This document shows positions 36,617 through 46,172 of a stretch of DNA of 64,000 bases, piece after piece. The notes under the pieces are model-generated. The model ran no database searches, was not told where the DNA came from, and worked only from the letters and a program-made list of their open reading frames with translations. The position numbers and the translations under genes are program-made. The DNA is taken from positions 558,001 to 622,000 of the forward strand of contig NZ_FQUT01000001.1 of the NCBI RefSeq assembly GCF_900129245.1, in the 5' to 3' direction. Source of the DNA: Chryseobacterium arachidis (lineage in GTDB: Bacteria > Bacteroidota > Bacteroidia > Flavobacteriales > Weeksellaceae). How positions within the stretch are numbered: the stretch's first letter is position 1; each line of letters starts with the position of its first letter.

Positions 36617-37894
36617 TTGAGCCAAAATATTCCATTAGCTGAAAAATTAAGACCAAAAACACTGGAAGATGTTCTTGGGCAGGAGCACCTTACCGGAGAA
36701 AAGGGGACAATTAAGAAAATGATAGAGAACAATACCCTGAATTCTCTTATTTTCTGGGGACCTCCGGGAACAGGAAAGACAACGTTGGCGGAAATTATTT
36801 CTGAAAAATCAGGAAGGAAGTTTTACAAGCTTTCTGCAGTTTCTTCCGGGGTGAAAGATGTTCGTGATGTGATTGAAGATGCAAAAAAGCAGAATCTTTT
36901 CTCAGGAAAATCTCCTATTTTATTTATTGATGAAATCCACCGTTTTAATAAGTCCCAGCAGGATTCGTTGCTTCATGCGGTAGAAAAAGGCTGGATTGTT
37001 CTGATTGGTGCCACTACCGAAAATCCCAGTTTTGAGGTGGTTTCGGCTCTGCTTTCCAGAAGTCAGGTGTATGTTTTGAAGGCTTTAAGCTATGAAAAGC
37101 TTGAAGAACTGATTGATATTGCGCTCGAAAGATTTAATAAGGATGAGAAAACCCATTTTACTGTTGCAGAAAAAGAAGCATTGATACAGTATTCGGGTGG
37201 TGATGCAAGAAAATTGATTAATTCTGTGGAATTGGTTTTAAATCAGTATAAAAATTCGGGAAAGCAGGAAATTAAAAACGAAGATGTACTTGAAGTTTTG
37301 CAGGAAACCATGGCGCTGTATGATAAAAACGGAGAACAGCATTACGATATTATTTCTGCTTTTATTAAGTCGATGCGGGGAAGCGACCCTAATGGAGCAG
37401 TATACTGGCTGGCAAGAATGATTGCAGGTGGTGAGGATATTAAATTTATTGCCCGAAGAATGATTATTCTGGCATCAGAAGATATTGGCCTGGCCAATCC
37501 GAACGCATTGATAATGGCCAACAACTGTTTTCAGGCAATTAATGTGATCGGAAATCCGGAAGCAAGAATTATTCTGAGCGAAACTGCTGTTTATCTTGCG
37601 GTTTCTCCGAAAAGCAACTCCACTTATATGGCGATTAATGATGCATTGGCTTTGGTAAAGCAAACCGGAAATCTGCAGGTTCCGTTACATCTGAGAAATG
37701 CTCCGACTAAATTAATGAAAGATTTAGATTACGGAAAAGAATATAAGTATGCGCATTCTTTTGAGGGTAACTTTGTGGATCAGGATTTTCTGCCGGAAGA
37801 AATTAGAACGGTAAAATTGTATGAACCGGGAAATAACGCCACAGAAAAGAAAATCTACGAAGAGCTGAAGAAAAAATGGAATAATAAATATTAA
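36617..37894 (+). CDS. rarA: Replication-associated recombination protein A
   Basis: AAA+ ATPase (MgsA/Mgs1/WRNIP1 family) acting at stalled replication forks in the cytoplasm. The 425 residues show PLAEKLRPKTLEDVLGQEHL, Walker A GPPGTGKTT, Walker B FIDEIHRFN, sensor 1 GATTENPSF, an arginine-rich GGDARKLIN and the C-terminal MgsA tetramerisation part (SEDIGLANPNAL). The start is TTG at 36617; using a later ATG would remove conserved residues. Confidence 0.95.
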   Translation: MSQNIPLAEKLRPKTLEDVLGQEHLTGEKGTIKKMIENNTLNSLIFWGPPGTGKTTLAEIISEKSGRKFYKLSAVSSGVKDVRDVIEDAKKQNLFSGKSPILFIDEIHRFNKSQQDSLLHAVEKGWIVLIGATTENPSFEVVSALLSRSQVYVLKALSYEKLEELIDIALERFNKDEKTHFTVAEKEALIQYSGGDARKLINSVELVLNQYKNSGKQEIKNEDVLEVLQETMALYDKNGEQHYDIISAFIKSMRGSDPNGAVYWLARMIAGGEDIKFIARRMIILASEDIGLANPNALIMANNCFQAINVIGNPEARIILSETAVYLAVSPKSNSTYMAINDALALVKQTGNLQVPLHLRNAPTKLMKDLDYGKEYKYAHSFEGNFVDQDFLPEEIRTVKLYEPGNNATEKKIYEELKKKWNNKY

Positions 37895-37923
37895 AAAGGA
37901 TACTCGCTTGAGTATCCTTTTCA
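37894..37923. terminator. Terminator of rarA
   Basis: AAAGGATACTC (37895-37905) pairs perfectly with GAGTATCCTTT (37910-37920). It overlaps the rarA stop region and also precedes the end of the convergent gene. Confidence 0.8.
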
Positions 37924-37943
37924 TCTAAATATGGTCTAAGAAA

Positions 37944-38381
37944 TTATTGTTTTGTTGTGATCGATACAGCTTTTTTACCGTTGTAATCAATGGTTTTCAT
38001 GTGATTGAGGATATCTCCGAAAAGCAAAGTTTTAGGATCAGTAAATTCATACCCGTCAATAAGCACAGAACTGCCTTCTGGCAAACCGAACTGAGCCAAA
38101 ACCTCAAATACCGCAACTCTGTCGATATTGTCGTGACCTTTCTTCAGTTTGTATTCTACTAATCCGTTATCTGCAATATAATTGAATTTTTTAAGGTTTT
38201 GCGGAAGGCTGGCAGCTGTTTTGTAGGTCTGCGTACTTTGGATTGATCCTTTATGATTGCTGGTAAACATATCTACTGTTCCAACAATATCATTGGCAAC
38301 TGCAAATCTTGTAGCTGTATTCTTCTGAGCAAATAGAGTTACAGAAGATAAAAGTAAAAAAGAGTAGAATAATTTTTTCAT
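37944..38381 (-). CDS. Hypothetical secreted protein
   Basis: A 145-residue exported protein with a signal peptide (residues 1-18, LFAQ end). The mature sequence has no motif I recognise; it is alpha/beta in character with several Asp-Gly turns. It stands alone between convergent rarA and the DUF2339 gene. Confidence 0.72.
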   Translation of the reverse strand: MKKLFYSFLLLSSVTLFAQKNTATRFAVANDIVGTVDMFTSNHKGSIQSTQTYKTAASLPQNLKKFNYIADNGLVEYKLKKGHDNIDRVAVFEVLAQFGLPEGSSVLIDGYEFTDPKTLLFGDILNHMKTIDYNGKKAVSITTKQ

Positions 38382-38506
38382 AATGTTTAGGAATAAGTGA
38401 CTGTTAAAAACTTGATAAATATAGTTATTTTTTATAAAATCCGAAGAAATTTTTGCAATAATTTTAATAATAATGATTGTTTTATGAATTTGTTGCGATT
38501 TTGACT

Positions 38507-40702
38507 TTAGAGATTCTCTTTTTCGTCTTTGTTTTCAACCATCGTTTGGATAATTTTTTTCAACCGCTGAAATAAGAAGGAGCTGATAAGCAAGATAATG
38601 CCTAAAATAATGAATGCAGTAATTCTTGAAATATTATCCATCTCCCAAACGTCGTATGCATATAATTTAATAATCATAACACCAATCAATACAAAACCGA
38701 TTTTATTGTATTCTGCAAGATTGTTTTTGATGCCTTTATAGATTAATAAAGAGGCAAGAATCGTCCAGATAATCGGCAGATAGAGTAGGCTGAAGTGCTT
38801 TCTTAATATTGGGATTTCGGAAATGATATCAGTATTCAGCAAAATATAACAATGGTAAACTTCACCGCTTACGAAAACTACAACCGCAAAAGCTAAGTAC
38901 CAATAGGAAATTTTTCTCTTGAAAAACTCTGTTTTGGACAACATTCTTACAGTTAAATACAAAAAAGGAATTAAATATAACAGGTATAAATAATAAAAGG
39001 TAAGACGGATTTCTTTCTTCAGAAAATTAGAAATAATTCCTGAGCCTGAAACTAAAACATCGATGATTACCAATCCTAAGAATACATAAATAATCGCTAC
39101 TTCCAATATCGGATTAATGTCAAGCTTCTTTCTGAATAATATGATCCCGGAAATATAATACAGTGTAAAAAGAACGGCAATACTGAAAATAACAATCCAG
39201 GGTTGTTCTGAAATATGATAGATGATCTCCAATAAAACCGCCAGATAAATTATCCCGTAACTGATTACTGAAAATATGTTTTCGAAAAAACTGTTGCTTT
39301 TTTGATTGTCGGGAAGTTTTCTTAACAGCATTAAATTGATAAAAATAGTAACCGCCGTAACGGAGCTCGTGAGAAATATAGGATTGAAAACAATAGACAG
39401 ATTTTTTAGTTCGGTATATTGCGCCCAGGTGATCAGTTGTGCAATAATTACCAGAGGAAGCAACAGATAGAAGCATATCTTGAAAATCTTGTGGCTGGTT
39501 TTTTTCCAGATAAATAAAATCAAAGTTGCTTCGACGGCCCAGACGCTTGTTATTAAATGAGTTTTAAACTGTAAAGCAAAAGCAATTGTAATAAGGCTTA
39601 TCGTAATGCCTGCAAAAACAGAATAATTAATCCCAAAATGAGTTTTTGAATATTCTTTGTAAAACAATAAAGCATTTACTGTTGCAAATCCGATAGGGAA
39701 GATCACTACCGGTTCATACCCTAAAGTGCTGAAAATATATACCGACCCTACGATACCCAGCAGGTTGCTTAATACAAGCATTAAAATATCAGACGAAAGT
39801 AAAGTTCCTGTTTTGAAATAATTTTTTAAAGCAAAAGAGTAGAAAATAATATAATTAATAATATAAAAATAAATATTCAGAATGTCTGTTTTTTCAATCG
39901 TCCAGTAAAAAAGATAAATATGGGTAAAAATAAAAGCAATCCAGCCTACGCTTTTCCAGTTTTTAAGAAAGAACAAAGCCAGCATTCCGATATTTAAAAC
40001 ACTTAGATAAGTAAAAAGAAATAGATAGTTGCTTTGTCCTGTACTGATCATAAAAGGAGCTAAAAAACCGCCGAATAATGAAAAGATGATTAAAATTTTG
40101 TTGTTATAATAGTAGGACAGAAATATAGCAATCAAGGTAATTAAACAGGTTAGGGAAAACGCAATATTCTGCGAAAAGAGATGGTATTCCCGAAATGCTA
40201 TGGTAATCGTAAAGTATAAAACTGCAATTCCACCCCCTGTAATAACGGAAGCAAAAGAAGAATAATTTTTTCTGAGAAAATGTCCGGTTGTAATGATAAC
40301 GACTCCGGTAATAAAACCAATTCCAACTCTTAAAGGTTCACCGATCCAATTTTTATCAATAGCATATTTTACAAAATAACCAATTCCCAAAACCAATGTG
40401 AAAATTCCTATAATTGTTAAGGCATTCTGCTGTAAGAAACTAAAAGCCGGGGTCAGCCAGTCTTTTTGTGTATCATTTGTATTATTGTAAGCAATTTGAG
40501 ACTTTTTTACTGTACTGCTTTCTTGGGAAAATTGCTGAGTAGCTTTCATAGGAAGCTTTTCATGAATTTCTTGGATGGTGTTTTTACCAAGTATTTTCTT
40601 ATTAAGGTCAGAGATTTCCTTTTCCAATCTGCTGATCTTATTGTTCAGATAAATGAAAAGAATAACAATAAGGACAATTATTACAATGATCAGCGGATAC
40701 AT
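38507..40702 (-). CDS. DUF2339 multi-pass membrane protein
   Basis: A very hydrophobic 731-residue protein with an N-terminal helix, a short coiled coil (RLEKEISDLNKKI), a cytoplasmic linker and some 20 membrane helices. WLTPAFSFLQQNALTIIGIFTLVLGIGYFVKYAIDKNWIG and FLFGGFLAPFM are in the DUF2339 pattern; the function of this family is unknown. ATG 40702 is preferred to the codon eight residues upstream since it opens the first helix (MYPLIIVIIVLIVI). Confidence 0.82.
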   Translation of the reverse strand: MYPLIIVIIVLIVILFIYLNNKISRLEKEISDLNKKILGKNTIQEIHEKLPMKATQQFSQESSTVKKSQIAYNNTNDTQKDWLTPAFSFLQQNALTIIGIFTLVLGIGYFVKYAIDKNWIGEPLRVGIGFITGVVIITTGHFLRKNYSSFASVITGGGIAVLYFTITIAFREYHLFSQNIAFSLTCLITLIAIFLSYYYNNKILIIFSLFGGFLAPFMISTGQSNYLFLFTYLSVLNIGMLALFFLKNWKSVGWIAFIFTHIYLFYWTIEKTDILNIYFYIINYIIFYSFALKNYFKTGTLLSSDILMLVLSNLLGIVGSVYIFSTLGYEPVVIFPIGFATVNALLFYKEYSKTHFGINYSVFAGITISLITIAFALQFKTHLITSVWAVEATLILFIWKKTSHKIFKICFYLLLPLVIIAQLITWAQYTELKNLSIVFNPIFLTSSVTAVTIFINLMLLRKLPDNQKSNSFFENIFSVISYGIIYLAVLLEIIYHISEQPWIVIFSIAVLFTLYYISGIILFRKKLDINPILEVAIIYVFLGLVIIDVLVSGSGIISNFLKKEIRLTFYYLYLLYLIPFLYLTVRMLSKTEFFKRKISYWYLAFAVVVFVSGEVYHCYILLNTDIISEIPILRKHFSLLYLPIIWTILASLLIYKGIKNNLAEYNKIGFVLIGVMIIKLYAYDVWEMDNISRITAFIILGIILLISSFLFQRLKKIIQTMVENKDEKENL

Positions 40703-40759
40703 TATTTTTGTTTTTGGGTATATCAAATATAACTAAATATTTTTTTTGAATATGTAAAA

Positions 40760-40797
40760 AAAATAATCCATCATACATGAGTATAACGGATTATTTT
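40760..40797 (-). terminator. Terminator of the C1q-like gene
   Basis: On the minus strand AAATAATCC and GGATTATTT (40788-40796 with 40761-40769) flank a loop and are followed by eight T, 37 bases beyond the stop at 40834. Confidence 0.75.
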
Positions 40798-40833
40798 AGC
40801 AGTAAGCACTGTTCTGCTGTAAAGTTAATATTC

Positions 40834-41574
40834 TTAGTTTGAGATTTTGTAAATAACAACAGAAGTTGTAATACTTCCATTGGTAAGCAAGTCTAAGTTA
40901 ATTCCACTCTGGTTGGCCTGAAAGGTTAACTGGCTACCAGCGGTAAGCTGATAAATGGAATCAATTGATGTTTCACTCACGATTAAACTTAATACTCCTA
41001 AAACACCTAATAAGTTTACGTTTGCACCACTAAATACGCTCTCATCCAGTAAGGTAGTCCCGTTGAAAATTCCGATTCTTGGGTTGCCTCCGGTAAGGGA
41101 TAATAATCTTAGCTGTACACCGTCCCCATATCTATAGGAATATCTAATAGCGTATAGACCGGTTGAAGGTACAGTATAGGTGTTTGTCGTTGCGTTAAAG
41201 TTTGCAGATCCAATCGTTGCTGCCGGGAAATCAATGGGCTGATAGCCATTGGTTAAGGTTAATCCTAACAGGTTTCCTGTGCCCGTTGCAGTTACTTTGG
41301 TAACAGAACTGTTTACACCCACATTATAGGCAAGGTTAGCAACAAGCTGAGGGTCTACCTGTGCTACCTGAAAGTCTCCTCCTGTATTTTGATTTACGGC
41401 AAGAATCTGATAACCAGGTATTGCAGGAGCAACAGGCGTCTGTCTGATCTTTAAGGTTCCGTTGATGTCTAAGTTGGCCTGCGGATTTGGGGTGTTGATA
41501 CCAATCCTTCCGGATTGGGCAAAAAGTGGGATGGCCATAATAGCTAAAAGTGTGCTACAAATTTTAGTTTTCAT
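40834..41574 (-). CDS. Secreted protein with tail-fibre-like stem and C1q/TNF-like domain
   Basis: A 246-residue exported protein. After the signal peptide (residues 1-19) comes IGINTPNPQANLDINGTLKI, the 'GINTxxPxxxLD(I/V)NGT' stem common in Bacteroidota surface and tail-fibre-like proteins. The C-terminal 130 residues have the pattern of a C1q/TNF-like beta domain (YTVPSTGLYAIRYSYRY, later LTAGSQLTFQANQ). Such proteins usually trimerise. No partner genes are close by. Family assignment of the C-terminal domain is by pattern only. Confidence 0.7.
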   Translation of the reverse strand: MKTKICSTLLAIMAIPLFAQSGRIGINTPNPQANLDINGTLKIRQTPVAPAIPGYQILAVNQNTGGDFQVAQVDPQLVANLAYNVGVNSSVTKVTATGTGNLLGLTLTNGYQPIDFPAATIGSANFNATTNTYTVPSTGLYAIRYSYRYGDGVQLRLLSLTGGNPRIGIFNGTTLLDESVFSGANVNLLGVLGVLSLIVSETSIDSIYQLTAGSQLTFQANQSGINLDLLTNGSITTSVVIYKISN

Positions 41575-41883
41575 GCTTAAAAAAATTTAAATTTAGTTAA
41601 TGGTTTATTCTCAGTTAGTTTCAGTAAATATACATCAAAAATCGTGCGGAATAAAGAATTATTGTTAAATATTTTTAAACATATCGTATTAAATTATGTG
41701 AATTTCATAAAAACTCCACTTTTTCGCATCAGAGAAAAAACAACGGTTTTTATTGTAAAATTGGCTAAAAATCTATAAATCACACTTTTGTGATATTGAA
41801 TTTATTATTACTGTTATTTTAAGGAAAATTAATTCGATTTTTTTGTGCTAAATCTTTTAACTAAAAAATTCTGGTAACTTTTT
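41575..41883. other. Intergenic region with no gene seen
   Basis: About 309 AT-rich bases between the C1q-like gene and pheA. A small hairpin ATCACACTTTTGTGAT occurs near 41780. Nothing else stands out. Confidence 0.6.
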
Positions 41884-42732
41884 TTAACTGTTGAGAAGAA
41901 ATTCGCTATAATTTCCTAAAAAATCGACCTTTATCTGGAGTGTTTTTAGCTCTTCCAATGCATTATATTGTACTGTTGATTCCCATTTTCCTACCACATT
42001 AATAAAAAAGAAGTATTTTCCAAGCCCTGTTTTTAAGGTTCTGGATTCTATTTTACTTAAATTCATCTTACGCCATGCAAAAACAGAAAGTACCTGATGA
42101 AGCCCACCGGCGTGATCTTCGGGAAGGGTGATCAGCAATCCAGATTTTTTACCCAACAGAGTGAGATTTTTATGGGAATAATCATGGCTTTGTTTAGAAA
42201 TAACAATAAACCGCGTGTGGTTCTGCTCAAAATCTTGAATATTTCGTTCTATAATTTTCAGGTTATATAGGTTGGCAGCAAATGTATTGGCAACAGCTGC
42301 AAGATTACGGTCGGGATTCTCTGAAACATGTTTTGCAGCGGCAGCGGTAGAAGAGTAGTCTTGTTTGATCACATTTCTATAATTCGTATCTAAAAAATGG
42401 AAACTCTGTGCTAAAGCCTGAGGGTGGGAATAAATTTTCTCTATTTTTTCAACCACACAATGGGGATGCACCATTAGATGATGCGCAATAGGCATTACAG
42501 CTTCAGCCATAATTTTAATATCCGGAGTTTTATAGAGATAGTCTAGCGTCATGGAAACGGTTCCTTCAATAGAATTCTCCAAAGGAACTACGGCCATATC
42601 CACAGATCCGTTTTCAACAGCAATAAAACAATCTAAAATATTTACCTGTGGCAAAAGTTCTTCATCAGGGAAAAGCTGGGCAGCGGCTAATTGGGTAAAA
42701 CTGGCATGCGGACCCAAGAATGCAATCTTCAT
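41884..42732 (-). CDS. pheA: Prephenate dehydratase
   Basis: Cytoplasmic enzyme turning prephenate into phenylpyruvate for phenylalanine synthesis. The 282 residues are a stand-alone dehydratase (1-185; FLGPHASFTQLAA, PLENSIEGTVSMTLD, NHTRFIVIS with the catalytic TRF) plus a regulatory ACT domain (195-282; GGLHQVLSVFAWRKMNLSKIESR), which binds Phe as feedback inhibitor in the family. There is no chorismate mutase domain. It is a single-gene unit. Confidence 0.94.
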   Translation of the reverse strand: MKIAFLGPHASFTQLAAAQLFPDEELLPQVNILDCFIAVENGSVDMAVVPLENSIEGTVSMTLDYLYKTPDIKIMAEAVMPIAHHLMVHPHCVVEKIEKIYSHPQALAQSFHFLDTNYRNVIKQDYSSTAAAAKHVSENPDRNLAAVANTFAANLYNLKIIERNIQDFEQNHTRFIVISKQSHDYSHKNLTLLGKKSGLLITLPEDHAGGLHQVLSVFAWRKMNLSKIESRTLKTGLGKYFFFINVVGKWESTVQYNALEELKTLQIKVDFLGNYSEFLLNS

Positions 42733-42829
42733 TATAGTGGAATTTTAAAAATTATTGTGAACTCAATAGGAAGTATTGAGAAGGCAAATTAACAGTTTGT
42801 CTATTAAATCTAGTTTAAAGATACGGATT

Positions 42830-43240
42830 TTAGTCTTTCCAGTTCTTTTCAATCAGTTCCATTAGGTAATCCGGACACTTTATAACCTTACGGCTTTGAG
42901 CATCCAAAAAGAAAAGAGTAGTGGAAGCTTCTGTAATTTTTATATTTTCTTCGTTAAAAATTTCATATTCGAACTCAATTTTTACTCCCGGAATTTTTTT
43001 AATGTACGTATGGATTTCTAATTTTTCGTCATAAAAAGCAGGTCTTAAATATTTAATTTTATACTCCGAAACCGGTAACCAAATTCCTTGATTTTCAATC
43101 TCATTATAGGACATTCCTATGCTTCGGAAAAGCTCTACTCTGCCAATTTCAAAATACTCTGCATAGTTCCCGTAATAAACATATTTCATAGGGTCTGTTT
43201 CTCCGTAACGTACTCTTAACGAGTGTGTTGTGTGTATCAT
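42830..43240 (-). CDS. Acyl-CoA thioesterase (4HBT, YbgC-like)
   Basis: A 136-residue hotdog thioesterase. RVRYGETDPMKYVYYGNYAEYFEIGRVELFR is the 4-hydroxybenzoyl-CoA thioesterase signature with the catalytic Asp. Relatives act on short acyl-CoA or in the Tol-Pal region; no tol genes are here. It is divergent from dnaA. Confidence 0.88.
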   Translation of the reverse strand: MIHTTHSLRVRYGETDPMKYVYYGNYAEYFEIGRVELFRSIGMSYNEIENQGIWLPVSEYKIKYLRPAFYDEKLEIHTYIKKIPGVKIEFEYEIFNEENIKITEASTTLFFLDAQSRKVIKCPDYLMELIEKNWKD

Positions 43241-43378
43241 TTTTACTGCTTAATTATACATACAAATATATTTTTAAATAATCAATAACCGCAATATTTT
43301 TTTTTAAAATAAAAAAATGAGACCTTTGTCATCCTCCTAAAAACGGGTACTAACAAAAGAATTAATCGGGGCATATTT

Positions 43379-44833
43379 ATGGATGAAAATTTAATGATGA
43401 TATGGCAGAAATGCCTTCAGTTCATGCGCGATAATCTCAACGCTGCTGAAGACAGTTCTGATCTGAAAAAGCTTGAAAAATCTTTCGACTTACTATTTGA
43501 TAAGGTGCAGCCACTTTCGTTGGTTGATAATAACCTTACGCTGATAGTTCCGAGCGATTTTTACAAGGAATATATTGAGGACAATTACCTGTCCTTGCTT
43601 TCTGCTGCCCTGAAGAAAAACATAGGAAAAGGTGTGAAGTTATGGTATTCCGTAATGGAAAATAAACCGACAGGATTTGAAAAACCTGTTACAATGAATA
43701 TGAAAGGGAAATCTGTTCCTACTCCAAAGGTACAGGAAACAATGCCTCAAGGTTTCTCTGCTAATATCGTAAACCCATTTGTGGTTCCGGGAATTAAGAA
43801 AGTAAATATTGATTCCAACCTGAAGTCAGACTTCTCTTTTGATAATTATATAGAAGGTGAAAGCAATAAATTTGCGGCTACTGTGGCAAGATCTATTGCA
43901 AAAAGACCTGGTGCTACGGCTTTCAATCCATTATTTTTGTACGGTGGATACGGTGTAGGAAAAACTCACCTTGGCCAGGCCGTAGGTCTGGAAGTGAAAA
44001 ATCAGTTTCCGGATAAAGTAGTTCTTTATCTTTCTTCTGAAAAATTCATTCAGCAGTTTATATCGGCGGCAAAAGCTCATAAGCAGACCGAATTTGCGAA
44101 TTTCTATCAGATGGTGGATGTTTTAATCATCGATGATATTCAGTTCCTTTCAGGAAAATCCGCGACTCAGGACAGCTTCTTCCATATCTTTGATCATTTG
44201 CATCAAAACGGGAAACAGATCATCCTTACTTCAGATAAGGCTCCGGCTGATATTATGGATATTCAGGACAGGATTGTTTCGCGTTTCAAGTGGGGGCTTT
44301 CTGCAGAAATCAAATCTCCGGATATCTCTACCCGCAAAAGAATTATCATTGATAAACTAAGCAGAGACGGAATTATTCTTCCGGATGATATGCTTGATTT
44401 CTTAGCGGCTGAGGCAAAAACCAATGTAAGAGAGCTTATCGGGATCATCAACTCAGTAATTGCTTATTCTACAGTTTATAAAACAGATTTAAGCCTTGAC
44501 TTATTAAAAGAAACAATCAGCAAAATCGCTGCAACGCAGAAGAAAGTTATCAATATTCCTTATATTCAGGATGTGGTTTGCGATTATTTCGGGATCAAGA
44601 AAGAGCAGCTTTTATCAAAAACAAGAAAAAGGGAGATCGCTCTTCCGAGACAATTGGCAATGTATTTTGCAAAAGAGCTTACTAATTCCACTTTCACCAA
44701 AATCGGTGCGGAAATGGGCGGAAAAGACCACTCTACGGTGATGTATGCTTGTGATACGATTAAAGATGTTTCCAAGATCGATAAGGAAGTTAAGAAATAT
44801 GTGAAAGAGCTGGGCGAAAGAATCAGACAATAA
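43379..44833 (+). CDS. dnaA: Chromosomal replication initiator protein DnaA
   Basis: Initiator ATPase that opens the chromosomal origin. The 484 residues show domain I (1-90), a linker, the AAA+ domain (about 150-350; Walker A GGYGVGKTH, Walker B VLIIDDIQFL, arginine finger region DRIVSRFKWGL) and the C-terminal DNA-binding domain with the DnaA signature GGKDHSTVMYACDTI. No gene of a classic dnaA-dnaN cluster is next to it, which is common in Bacteroidota. I saw no cluster of TTATCCACA boxes on either side. Confidence 0.97.
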   Translation: MDENLMMIWQKCLQFMRDNLNAAEDSSDLKKLEKSFDLLFDKVQPLSLVDNNLTLIVPSDFYKEYIEDNYLSLLSAALKKNIGKGVKLWYSVMENKPTGFEKPVTMNMKGKSVPTPKVQETMPQGFSANIVNPFVVPGIKKVNIDSNLKSDFSFDNYIEGESNKFAATVARSIAKRPGATAFNPLFLYGGYGVGKTHLGQAVGLEVKNQFPDKVVLYLSSEKFIQQFISAAKAHKQTEFANFYQMVDVLIIDDIQFLSGKSATQDSFFHIFDHLHQNGKQIILTSDKAPADIMDIQDRIVSRFKWGLSAEIKSPDISTRKRIIIDKLSRDGIILPDDMLDFLAAEAKTNVRELIGIINSVIAYSTVYKTDLSLDLLKETISKIAATQKKVINIPYIQDVVCDYFGIKKEQLLSKTRKREIALPRQLAMYFAKELTNSTFTKIGAEMGGKDHSTVMYACDTIKDVSKIDKEVKKYVKELGERIRQ

Positions 44834-44863
44834 GAAATAATTTAATTTAAAGATCAAAAAGTG

Positions 44864-44895
44864 GAGAATAATTTTTATTCTTCATTTTTTATTTA
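44864..44895 (+). terminator. Weak terminator of dnaA
   Basis: GAATAA (44866-44871) pairs with TTATTC (44875-44880) in an extended imperfect stem followed by TTCATTTTTTATTT. Confidence 0.5.
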
Positions 44896-44951
44896 GTTTT
44901 GTTGATTCAAATGAAGGTATCAAACCTTAATTAATTTTATAGTCAAACGTT

Positions 44952-45407
44952 ATGAAAATACTGATGGTCTGCCTCGGAAATATATGCAGAAGCCCTTTGG
45001 CTGAGGGAATCATGAAGACAAAAGTTCCTGAAAGTTTTTTCATTGATTCTGCCGGAACCATTTCCATACACGAAGGTGAGCATCCTGATAAAAGAGCAAT
45101 TAAGACGGCAGCCAATCATGGGATTGATATCTCAAAACAGAGATCAAGGCCGATTACCAAAGCTGATTTTGAAAACTTTGACAAAATCTATTGTATGGAT
45201 GTTGATGTATTGGCAGATGTAGTTTCAAAAACCAAAAACGAAGAACAAAGACATAAAGTTTCATTATTTCTTGAAGTTTTAGGGGATCATGAAAATGCGG
45301 AAGTTCCGGATCCGTATTGGGGAGGAATGGATGACTTCGAAAATGTATTTCAACTGTTGGAGAAAGGTTGTGATGCCATTCTTGCTCAATTAAAAATAAA
45401 AAATTAA
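44952..45407 (+). CDS. Low-molecular-weight protein-tyrosine phosphatase
   Basis: A 151-residue cytoplasmic phosphatase. The P-loop MVCLGNICRSP near the N-terminus gives the CX5R catalytic motif, and the general acid Asp is in EVPDPYWGGMDDF. Bacterial relatives act on Tyr kinases of capsule export or on other substrates; no kinase gene lies nearby. It is followed 53 bases later by the RsmI-like gene. Confidence 0.92.
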   Translation: MKILMVCLGNICRSPLAEGIMKTKVPESFFIDSAGTISIHEGEHPDKRAIKTAANHGIDISKQRSRPITKADFENFDKIYCMDVDVLADVVSKTKNEEQRHKVSLFLEVLGDHENAEVPDPYWGGMDDFENVFQLLEKGCDAILAQLKIKN

Positions 45408-45460
45408 TACGACTATTATCATAGATTTCATAGTTTATAACTCATAATTCATAACTCAAA

Positions 45461-46159
45461 ATGCTTTTTTTACTTCCTGCTTATCTATCAGAAAATACTT
45501 CTATCACTCATTTTTCACCAGTGATAAAAGACTATATCATGCAGACGGATTATTTCTTTGTGGAAAATGAAAAAACAGCCAGAAAAGTGGTGAAGTTTTT
45601 TGCGCCCGAAAAAAAACAGTCGGATCTGAAACTTTTTCTGCTGGATAAATACACTGAAAATGCGGATATTAAAGAAGCTCAGCAACTCATGCTGAATGGT
45701 CAGGATTTCGGATTGCTTTCTGAAGCCGGACTTCCTTGTATCGCCGATCCCGGGAATCTGATGGTGAAATGGTGCCATGAGAAAAATATTCGTGTAATCC
45801 CGATTTCAGGGCCTTCATCTATTATTTTAGCATTGATTTCAAGTGGTTTTAACGGGCAGGAATTTACATTCAACGGCTATTTACCAATTGATAAGGGAGA
45901 AAAGAAAAAGCAGATTGTACAGCTTGAAAATTTGGTTCAAAAGACGGGATATTCTCAGATTTTTATGGAAACACCTTATAGAAATAATGCTCTTTTCGAG
46001 GATTTAATTAAGTTTTTATCGCCCAATACCAAGCTTTGTATTGCCGCCAATATCAACGATCCCGAACACGAATTCATCAAAACAAAAACCATAAAAGACT
46101 GGCAAAAACAAAAACCGGAACTGCATAAAATTCCGGCTGTATTTGTGTTGGGAAAATAA
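45461..46159 (+). CDS. RsmI-like SAM-dependent methyltransferase (tetrapyrrole methylase fold)
   Basis: A 232-residue protein of the tetrapyrrole-methylase fold, close to RsmI, which 2'-O-methylates C1402 of 16S rRNA. SEAGLPCIADPGNLMV, PISGPSSIILALISSGF, FNGYLP and METPYRNN follow the RsmI order. It is shorter than RsmI (about 280) and its first 20 residues differ from the usual P-T-P-I-GN start (here LLPAYLSENT), so it may be a separate subfamily that Bacteroidota carry beside RsmI. Confidence 0.82.
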   Translation: MLFLLPAYLSENTSITHFSPVIKDYIMQTDYFFVENEKTARKVVKFFAPEKKQSDLKLFLLDKYTENADIKEAQQLMLNGQDFGLLSEAGLPCIADPGNLMVKWCHEKNIRVIPISGPSSIILALISSGFNGQEFTFNGYLPIDKGEKKKQIVQLENLVQKTGYSQIFMETPYRNNALFEDLIKFLSPNTKLCIAANINDPEHEFIKTKTIKDWQKQKPELHKIPAVFVLGK

Positions 46160-46172
46160 TTTTTTAATGATA

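Noticed and set aside
43241..44951. oriC next to dnaA
   Set aside because: No cluster of DnaA boxes or AT-rich unwinding repeats was found on either side of dnaA; the origin is probably elsewhere.
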